Shown piece after piece: positions 6,446 through 12,519 of a stretch of DNA of 14,102 nucleotides. This stretch comes from Kiritimatiellia bacterium (GTDB lineage Bacteria; Verrucomicrobiota; Kiritimatiellia; RFP12; UBA1067), in assembly GCA_900767325.1 (NCBI GenBank), contig CAAFYT010000062.1, positions 1 through 14,102 on the forward strand, in the 5' to 3' direction. The notes under the pieces were generated by a model. That model did not search any database. It had not been told where the DNA came from and saw only the letters and a program-made list of their open reading frames with translations. Both the position numbers and the translations under genes were made by a program. How positions within the stretch are numbered: position 1 is the stretch's first letter; the number at the start of each line of letters is the position of its first letter.

Positions 6446-8540
6446 AGCAGAGGCGGTTCGGGCCGTGCTTGGTCGGGATGATCGCCTTTACATCTCGGGA
6501 ATCGGCAAGGTCAACGCCGCCGCCACGACGCAGCGTGCGATCGACGAGGCGGCGGGAAGGGAGATCGAGATCTGGAATGCAGGCGTTTGCGGCGGGTTCG
6601 ATCCCTCCATGGAGATCGGCGACGTCTATGAGGTCGATCGGGCGGTGGAGTACGACTTCGACCTCGCAAATCTGAACGGTACGCGCATTGGTCAGCTCGA
6701 CGAACGTGACGGCGTGTATTTGCCTCTGATTACGACGGGACGCCTTCCGGTGCGCACGCTCGCCACTGGCGATAGATTCAACGATCGTGACGATGATCTC
6801 GCGCTCTTCCGCGAGCTGGGCGCGACGCTGCGCGACATGGAGGGCGCGGCCATCGCACACGTGTGCGAGCGCAACGGCGTTGCGTGCCATTCCATCAAGA
6901 GCATCTCCAACGTGCAAGGCCGCGGATCGATGGTTGGACAGTTCCGCGACAATGTCGCACGGGCGCTGGAGCGGCTTTCCGTTGTGCTGCGCGGGGTCTT
7001 ATCCTTGCTGTCGGTGGCGTTCCTGGGGCTCTCGGCCCACGGGAGACCCGTGATTGAGGGCGAAGGCATGCTCTCCGGCTGGCGCAACGAACGGATCAAC
7101 CTTGAATTCACTGTGCGTACGGACGGAACGCCGTTTCGCCTCTCGGCGCGCGTGGAAGGCATTGAGCCGAAGGCGATCAGCATTCGCCGTGCAAATGGCG
7201 ACAAGTTGGAGTTGCTTGCCTCGCCTTGCGAAAGCGATACGAACGGGGTGTTTCGCGGCTGGTTGCAGATCAAAGTCCCACGCAAGGCGAAGGCGGGCGT
7301 TCATCGTGGCGAGATATGCGTCGTGGGGTCCGATGCTTCGCGAGCCCGGCTTCCGTTGAAGGTACGCCTTTCCGCCTGCACGCTGCCGGAGCCGAAGGCA
7401 TGGAAGTTCTTCCTTGATCTCTGGCAGCACCCCTGGGCGAGCGCGCGCTATGCGAATGTCGAACCGTTCTCAAAGGAGCATTACGCCATCCTGCGTCCGA
7501 TGTGGGAGGAGCTCGCTGCCGCTGGGCAGAAGACGATCACCACCACGATTACGGAATTGCCGTGGAACCATCAGAGCTTCGATGCCTATCACACGATGAT
7601 TCGTCATATCCGCCGACCCGACGGTTCATTCCGACGCGACTACTCGCTGTGGGACGAATACGTGGCATTCTGCGAGTCGTGTGGTCTCGGTCCGCAGATC
7701 CACTGCTATAGCCTGGTACCCTGGGGGAACGTGGTCTATTGGGAGGATGAGACGACGGGGAAGTTGGAACACGGTGTGCTGACGCCGGGCACGAAGGAGC
7801 ATGAGGCGTTTTGGGGGCCGTTTTTGGAGGAGTTCGATGCGCATCTCAAGGCGCAGGGCCGGCTGGGGCGTGTCTACATGGCGTTGGACGAGCGCAATCG
7901 CACGGAGCTGGAGGCGGTGGCGAGACTGATCCGGGTGCGTGCGCCCTCCCTCAGGTTGGCAATGGCCGGCAACCATAAGCCGAGCGCATTCAAGGGCATT
8001 GCGATCGACAACTACAGTCAATGCCTCCAATATGTCTCGGGCGAGTTTCTCGACGAGGTTGCGCGCACGCGGCAAAACGGACGACATACCACGACATTCT
8101 ATGTCTGCTGCGAACCGAAGAAGCCCAATACGTTCCTTGGATCGTCCCTGGCGGAATGCAAGTGGCTTGGCCTCCACGCCGCGGCAAAAGGGCTGGACGG
8201 GCTTCTGCGCTGGGCCTACGCGAACTGGCCGAAGGATCCCCTTGTGGACGCCTCGTTCGGAAACTGGCCGGCGGGCGACACGTTTCTCGTCTACCCGAAT
8301 GGCATTCTCTCTCGGCGCTGGGAGGCCCTTCGAGATGGGATTGAGGAGGCCGAGAAGATCCGTCTGTTGCGCGAGGGCGGCGGACTGACGGATGAGCTCA
8401 TGGTGCGTCTCAGGGCAATCGACTACGCGCGTGCGAAGGACGAACGTCCTGAAGAACTCGCAGCGGACGTCGAGGCTGTGACGAGGGCGGTTGAAACCGC
8501 CGCGCAAGATTGGTATACTACAAAGGAAAGGAAGTTCTGA
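6414..8540 (+). CDS. MtnN-like nucleosidase fused in frame to GH123/DUF4091 glycosidase
   Basis: A 708-residue ORF with two unrelated halves. Residues 1-190 are an MTA/SAH nucleosidase-like domain: catalytic Glu E11 (IAMRNEAEAV), SGIGKVNAA, and DMEGAAIAHVC with ribose-contact E143. SISN has N166 where E. coli MtnN has catalytic D197, and K162 where it has R193. Residues 191-210 are hydrophobic and signal-peptide-like. Residues about 212-700 are a GH123/DUF4091 glycosidase: an N-terminal beta-sandwich, the FFLDLWQHPWASARY start of the barrel, catalytic pair D492-E493 (ALDER), then YANWPKDP..D...WPAGDTFLVYP and RWEALRDGIEE, typical of the DUF4091 end. GH123 enzymes remove beta-N-acetylgalactosamine. 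The ATG at 6414 has AGAGAGG 6 nt upstream and overlaps mtaD by 32 bp. No stop separates the halves, so the product may be one fused protein or two overlapping products. Confidence 0.8.
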   Translation: MRAFVIAMRNEAEAVRAVLGRDDRLYISGIGKVNAAATTQRAIDEAAGREIEIWNAGVCGGFDPSMEIGDVYEVDRAVEYDFDLANLNGTRIGQLDERDGVYLPLITTGRLPVRTLATGDRFNDRDDDLALFRELGATLRDMEGAAIAHVCERNGVACHSIKSISNVQGRGSMVGQFRDNVARALERLSVVLRGVLSLLSVAFLGLSAHGRPVIEGEGMLSGWRNERINLEFTVRTDGTPFRLSARVEGIEPKAISIRRANGDKLELLASPCESDTNGVFRGWLQIKVPRKAKAGVHRGEICVVGSDASRARLPLKVRLSACTLPEPKAWKFFLDLWQHPWASARYANVEPFSKEHYAILRPMWEELAAAGQKTITTTITELPWNHQSFDAYHTMIRHIRRPDGSFRRDYSLWDEYVAFCESCGLGPQIHCYSLVPWGNVVYWEDETTGKLEHGVLTPGTKEHEAFWGPFLEEFDAHLKAQGRLGRVYMALDERNRTELEAVARLIRVRAPSLRLAMAGNHKPSAFKGIAIDNYSQCLQYVSGEFLDEVARTRQNGRHTTTFYVCCEPKKPNTFLGSSLAECKWLGLHAAAKGLDGLLRWAYANWPKDPLVDASFGNWPAGDTFLVYPNGILSRRWEALRDGIEEAEKIRLLREGGGLTDELMVRLRAIDYARAKDERPEELAADVEAVTRAVETAAQDWYTTKERKF
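6984..7043 (+). other. Signal-peptide-like segment and possible internal GTG start
   Basis: Codons 191-210 of the fused ORF read VLRGVLSLLSVAFLGLSAHG: one arginine, a run of about 14 hydrophobic residues, then a small-residue patch. This is what an independent GH123 preprotein would begin with if GTG at 6984 were its start. GGAG at 6968-6971 is 12 nt upstream, a somewhat long but usable ribosome-site spacing. If translated as part of the fusion, arginines before it would favour an N-in/C-out signal anchor, leaving the glycosidase outside the inner membrane. Confidence 0.55.
8491..8519 (+). promoter_or_regulatory. Sigma70-type promoter inside the end of the GH123 region
   Basis: TTGAAA (8491-8496) and TATACT (8514-8519) are separated by exactly 17 bp, with an extended TG at 8511-8512. 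The predicted start near 8526 lies about 17 nt upstream of the GH84 ATG at 8543, and AAAGGAAAGGAAG provides the ribosome site. It overlaps the last codons of the preceding ORF, so GH84 and downstream genes (tmk, holB and others) can be transcribed separately from the upstream block. Confidence 0.7.
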
Positions 8541-8542
8541 AG

Positions 8543-10336
8543 ATGACAAGTTCGATCAAGATGGCGTTGTCACTGGCGGTGGCTCTGGTTCTGACGGGCG
8601 TCGAAGGCAGTGAGCCGATTCCGTTCCGTGGCGTGGTCGAGGGATACTACGGTCGTCCTTGGGGGACGGAGGGGCGGCTCTCGCTCCTCAAGTTCATGGG
8701 CGAGGTCGGAATGAATACCTTCATCTACGGACCGAAGGACGACCCCTACCACCACGGACGCTGGCGGGACGAGTATCCAAAGGATCAGGCCGAAGACTTC
8801 AAGAAGCTCCTCGCTGTCGCGAAGAGGGGCGGCATTCATTTCTACTGGGCGATCCATCTCGGCGGTGCGTTCGACGGTAGCGAGAGGGATTATGACGCGC
8901 TCTTCAAGAAGCTGGACGCGATGTACGCGCTTGGTTTTCGCGCATTCGCGGCGTTCTTTGACGACTTCGGCGGTTCCGATGCCGTCGGCCACGCGACGAT
9001 CTGCAACCGGATCGTAAAGGATTTTTTGGAAAAGAAGGGTGATTGCGCGCCGCTCATCATGTGCCCCAACGTCTATTGGGGGCGAGGGGATAATGCCTAT
9101 CAGACGACATTGGGCGAGAAGCTCGATCCGAGTGTAAACATCATGTGGACTGGAGGGTGGATCTGCTCTGACATCCGTGCGGATGCGGTTGAACAGATTA
9201 CCAAGGCGTTTCGTCGCCCGCCGTTCATCTGGTGGAATTGGCCGGTGAATGATTACTGTCGGAGCAAGATCCTCCTCGGGCGCACATACGGGTGCGATCC
9301 GGCGAAGTACGCGGGATTTGTCTCCAATCCGATGGAGAACTGTGAGGCCAACAAGATTGCACTCTATGGTGTGGCGAAGTGGAGTCAGGATCCGGAGTCC
9401 TTCGACAGTGAGAAGACCTGGAACGAGGCCTTTCGCAAGCTCTACTCGCCCGAAGTCGGCGCGGCGATGAAGGTGTTCGCGACGCACAACTCCGACCAAG
9501 GCCCGAACGGACACGGCTATCGGCGCGAGGAATCGGTTGGCGTCACAGACTGGAAGAACGAGGTCGAACGTATTCACAAAGCGGTTAGAATCCTCAAGGC
9601 GAAGTTGCCGGCGGAGAATCCTCGACTCTTCTGGGAGCTGGAGGGATGGCTTGACGTGCAGGACTATCAGGCGGGCATCGGCAAGCTTGCGTTCCAACTC
9701 GCCGAAACGAAGTCGGAGAAGGAGCGCAAGGCGATCGTCAGGAAGATCATCAAGCTTCGCAAAGACCAGGAAGCGGCGGGCGATCGTCATCGTGAAAAAT
9801 TTGCGGCTGCTACTTTTGGCGGAGACAAGGGCCATATGAAGGCACCCAAGACGGCGCTGAAGCTCGAGGAGGCGATTGCCGGGATTCTTTCGAGGGAGCT
9901 CAACATCAAGGCCGATCCGCCCAAGGCATTCTCAAGCATTGGATCGATCAAAAAACCGGTTGCCTCCCGAGAGGGGAAGTTCATCCGTTTCCAGAAGGTT
10001 TTGGAGCAGGTCACGGTGAAGCCGGGCGAGGCATTCGGGCTTGTCGCCCCCAAGACGGTGCGTGTCAACTATGTGCATGCGAAGTTCGATTCGCCGAATG
10101 CCTCGCGTGTCGGGTGCATCCAGCTCTCAAAGGATTTTGGCAAGACCTGGGAGAACATCCAGACCGACAACAAGGGCAACGATATGCAATCGCGTCTCAA
10201 GCCCGAGGACGGGTGGAACGCGGCGCGTTACGTCAATGCGTCGAAATGCGAATCCGTTACAATCAAGATCGACGAATTCAAATTCGACGTCGATTCCGAC
10301 GACGAGACGGCGTTGATGGAGGAGTACGTGAGGTAA
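8543..10336 (+). CDS. Exported GH84 beta-N-acetylglucosaminidase
   Basis: This 597-residue protein has a signal peptide (about 1-22, cleavage near VEG-S). The GH84 catalytic barrel begins almost at once: GVVEGYYGRPW (30-40), MNTFIYGPKDDPYH with K65, the catalytic pair D140-D141 (FFDDFGG), MCPNVYW, WWNWPVNDY, and GFVSNPMENCEANKIALYGVA. Spacing from GYYG to the lysine and to the DD pair matches Bacteroides GH84. These enzymes cleave terminal beta-GlcNAc by substrate-assisted catalysis. The GH20b-like N-terminal domain of many GH84 proteins is absent. The last ~100 residues look like a small beta domain of unknown role. The ATG at 8543 starts 2 nt after the upstream stop and follows AAGGAAAGGAAG. 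An in-frame ATG at 8510 would add 11 residues, overlap the promoter, and spoil the signal peptide. Likely substrates are host or environmental glycoconjugates. Confidence 0.9.
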   Translation: MTSSIKMALSLAVALVLTGVEGSEPIPFRGVVEGYYGRPWGTEGRLSLLKFMGEVGMNTFIYGPKDDPYHHGRWRDEYPKDQAEDFKKLLAVAKRGGIHFYWAIHLGGAFDGSERDYDALFKKLDAMYALGFRAFAAFFDDFGGSDAVGHATICNRIVKDFLEKKGDCAPLIMCPNVYWGRGDNAYQTTLGEKLDPSVNIMWTGGWICSDIRADAVEQITKAFRRPPFIWWNWPVNDYCRSKILLGRTYGCDPAKYAGFVSNPMENCEANKIALYGVAKWSQDPESFDSEKTWNEAFRKLYSPEVGAAMKVFATHNSDQGPNGHGYRREESVGVTDWKNEVERIHKAVRILKAKLPAENPRLFWELEGWLDVQDYQAGIGKLAFQLAETKSEKERKAIVRKIIKLRKDQEAAGDRHREKFAAATFGGDKGHMKAPKTALKLEEAIAGILSRELNIKADPPKAFSSIGSIKKPVASREGKFIRFQKVLEQVTVKPGEAFGLVAPKTVRVNYVHAKFDSPNASRVGCIQLSKDFGKTWENIQTDNKGNDMQSRLKPEDGWNAARYVNASKCESVTIKIDEFKFDVDSDDETALMEEYVR

Positions 10337-10337
10337 G

Positions 10338-10973
10338 ATGGAGCGCGGGCGGTTCATCACATTCGAAGGCGGCGAGGCCTGCGGAAAATCGACCCAGATC
10401 GCACGTCTTAGGTCTCGTCTTGAAAAGGTGGGGGTACGCGTCATGCTGACGCGAGAACCCGGCGGAACGTGGCTCGCGGAGCGGATTCGCGAGCTCATCA
10501 AGGATCAAACCGAGGAAGCGCCCTGCGATCGTACGGAGCTGCTTCTCTTCCTCGCTGCGCGCGCCCAGCTCGTGCGGAATGTGATTCGCCCCGCGCTTTT
10601 TCGCGGTGAATGGGTGCTTTCCGACCGCTTCAGCGACTCCACTTTGGCGTATCAGGGCTACGGACGCGGCCTGTCGTTGGATGTTATTCGTGCAATCAAC
10701 AGCTTCGCCTGCGAGGATCTCACGCCCGACCTGACGTTGCTTTTGGAGGTGACCCCGGATGTCGCCGCGGCGCGGAGGCGTAATCGCGAGGCCGCCACTG
10801 CAACCATCGCAGATCGAATCGAATCGGCGGGGGAGGGGTTTCATGTCCGTTTGCATGCGGGCTTCGAGGAATTGGCGCGCGCGGAACCGGAGCGGATTCG
10901 GCGAATTGATGCAGTGGGATCTATCGATGAGGTGGAGACGAGGGTATGGACGTCGGTGAGGCATTTGATCTGA
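10338..10973 (+). CDS. tmk: Thymidylate kinase
   Basis: This 211-residue enzyme phosphorylates dTMP to dTDP in the cytoplasm. It has the P-loop EGGEACGKST (10-19), TREPGGT (38-44), the dTMP-binding stretch SDRFSDSTLAYQGYGRG (from S95), PDLTLLLEV, and a lid ending ADRIES. The P-loop reads E-A-C-G where EGxG/SGxG is usual, a mild variant that keeps GK(S/T). Length is normal for the family. The ATG follows the GH84 stop by one base, and the 3' end overlaps holB by 28 bp. The tmk-holB order is common in bacteria, which supports both calls. Confidence 0.95.
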   Translation: MERGRFITFEGGEACGKSTQIARLRSRLEKVGVRVMLTREPGGTWLAERIRELIKDQTEEAPCDRTELLLFLAARAQLVRNVIRPALFRGEWVLSDRFSDSTLAYQGYGRGLSLDVIRAINSFACEDLTPDLTLLLEVTPDVAAARRRNREAATATIADRIESAGEGFHVRLHAGFEELARAEPERIRRIDAVGSIDEVETRVWTSVRHLI

Positions 10974-11710
10974 TCGGTCGGGCGATTGATTGCGGACGCG
11001 CGGCCCACGGTTACTTGGTCGTCGGGGATGTGCATGGTAATTGCGAGGAACTTTCGAACCGTATTCTGCGTAAGCTTTTCCGGCTCTCGGGCGAGAGGGT
11101 CGACGTCGGGGGCCATCCCGATGTCGTAATGCTGCGTCCCGAAGGCAGGAGCGGCATCATCTCGGTTGGCACCATGCGCGAGGCGTTTCTCGATCCGATG
11201 TCGTTTTCGTCCTATTCCGGCGGATGGAAGGTCGGGGTGGTCCAGGGGGCCGATCGAATCAACGAGCAGGCGGCCAACGCCTTTTTGAAGGCGCTCGAAG
11301 AGCCGACGGACAGGACGCTCTATCTTCTGCTGACAGATCACCCCGATGTCATCCTGCCGACGATCCTTTCGCGCACGCAGCGCATTGACCTCGACGTCTC
11401 TGAAATGCTGTTGGACGAGGTGAGCTTGGTGGAGATTGGCCAGGCGCTTCGTGCGCACGACGTCCGTGCATTGACGAAGAAGCTTGGCGATCTCAAAGAT
11501 GGAGCGGATGGCGAAACGTCACTCGTGAAGAAGCGTTTCTTCCTGTCGGTCATGAAGTTCGCGCGCGACGCGATGGCCGAGGGGAAGCTGTCGAACGATC
11601 AGGCATTCCGCAACATTGACGCGGTCGAGGACGCCTTCCGACACTCCGTCAAGGCGATCAGCGACGAGGCTGTCCTCGCTCTTATGATGGATAGGATGGT
11701 GCTGTCGTGA
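10946..11710 (+). CDS. holB: DNA polymerase III delta' subunit, short form
   Basis: Delta' is the rigid stator of the clamp loader that places the beta sliding clamp on DNA. The 254 residues carry the delta'/gamma signature: HGYLVVG at the start, VGVVQGADRINEQAANAFLKALEEP, then RTLYLLLTDHPDVILPTILSRTQRID, a match to the SRC-containing sensor region. The P-loop is gone: the expected GxxGxGK reads GDVHGNCEE (27-35), so it should not hydrolyse ATP. That is also true of E. coli delta'. Zinc-binding cysteines are missing, and the protein is about 80 residues shorter than E. coli delta' (334). The C-terminal oligomerisation domain is therefore reduced. The neighbour tmk supports the call. The 3' end shares GTGA with the next gene. 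Confidence 0.85.
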   Translation: MDVGEAFDLIGRAIDCGRAAHGYLVVGDVHGNCEELSNRILRKLFRLSGERVDVGGHPDVVMLRPEGRSGIISVGTMREAFLDPMSFSSYSGGWKVGVVQGADRINEQAANAFLKALEEPTDRTLYLLLTDHPDVILPTILSRTQRIDLDVSEMLLDEVSLVEIGQALRAHDVRALTKKLGDLKDGADGETSLVKKRFFLSVMKFARDAMAEGKLSNDQAFRNIDAVEDAFRHSVKAISDEAVLALMMDRMVLS

Positions 11711-12519
11711 GGTTTTCGCTTTCCACGAACTGGTGCAACCGACGGATCGAATCGGGGCGGGCCATTGCCGAGAAGATTGCCGAACTTGGGTTCGATGAGA
11801 TGGAGCTTGGGTTTTTCACGACCGATCTACAGGCGAAGGAGATCAAGGCGATGTCCGAGCGCATCCCTGTTGGCAGCATCCATGCGTTCTGCCCCGTGCC
11901 GCTCTCGGCGCCCTCGGGGCATCCTGAACTCTATCAGTTGGCCGATCCCGACGATGCGGCGCGCGGGTTGGCGCGGGCGCATGTGAAGCGCAATATTGTC
12001 TTTGCCGCCGACATGGGCGCCGACGTCGTGGTGTTGCATGCGGGGCGCGTGGCGTGTGGAGGGTTGCTGAAGAGCCGAGCGCTCGCGCGACGCGTGAGGC
12101 GCGGGAGGAAGCTCGTGGAGGTGTTTAGACGTGAACTTGGGGAGATGACGCCGATTCTTGAGAAGTACAAGGTCGTGCTGGCGTTGGAGAATCTTCCTTA
12201 CCTTGAGGGCTTTCCCGCCGAATGGGAATTGAAGGATCTTGTTGGCGAATGGGTTCGCCCGTGGTTTGACACCGGGCACGACTTCGTCCGCAGGTCGAAG
12301 GGTTGGGCGACGGAGTTGCCCCAGCCCTTTGGCCTGCACATCAATGATTCCAATGGGGGTGACGACCATCTTCCGCCTGGTGAGGGGAGGGTTGACTTCG
12401 CCGCCCTGCGGATGATGGCCGAGGCCGCGCACCATCTGGTGTTCGAGCCCCACGCGGAGGTCACGGATGAGGCTTTGAAGGCCGGGCTTTCGCATCTGAA
12501 GGAAGTGTGGAGTACATGA
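11707..12519 (+). CDS. Xylose-isomerase-like TIM-barrel protein
   Basis: A 270-residue protein of the sugar phosphate isomerase/epimerase (AP_endonuc_2) fold. Beta strands and metal ligands appear in order: E161 (LALENLP), D188 with H191 (WFDTGHD), H211 (LHINDSNG), H221 (DDHLPPGEGRVDF) and E247 (VFEPH). The D-x-H...G.G.idf pattern is characteristic of the hexulose/tagatose epimerase and inosose dehydratase relatives. No signal peptide is seen, so it is cytoplasmic. It starts with GTG in a GTGA overlap with holB and ends in an ATGA overlap with the GH13 gene. It may share a pathway with that carbohydrate enzyme. The exact substrate cannot be read from the sequence, and an endonuclease IV role is unlikely because the full set of zinc ligands is not evident. 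Confidence 0.8.
   Translation: MRFSLSTNWCNRRIESGRAIAEKIAELGFDEMELGFFTTDLQAKEIKAMSERIPVGSIHAFCPVPLSAPSGHPELYQLADPDDAARGLARAHVKRNIVFAADMGADVVVLHAGRVACGGLLKSRALARRVRRGRKLVEVFRRELGEMTPILEKYKVVLALENLPYLEGFPAEWELKDLVGEWVRPWFDTGHDFVRRSKGWATELPQPFGLHINDSNGGDDHLPPGEGRVDFAALRMMAEAAHHLVFEPHAEVTDEALKAGLSHLKEVWST

Noticed and set aside
5293..10906. A 15-bp exact repeat GCGGATTCGGCGAAT at 5293-5307 and 10892-10906
   Set aside because: Both copies lie inside unrelated genes and encode the same common Arg/Ile string (RIRRI). Only two copies were seen and there is no flanking symmetry, so chance codon use explains it.
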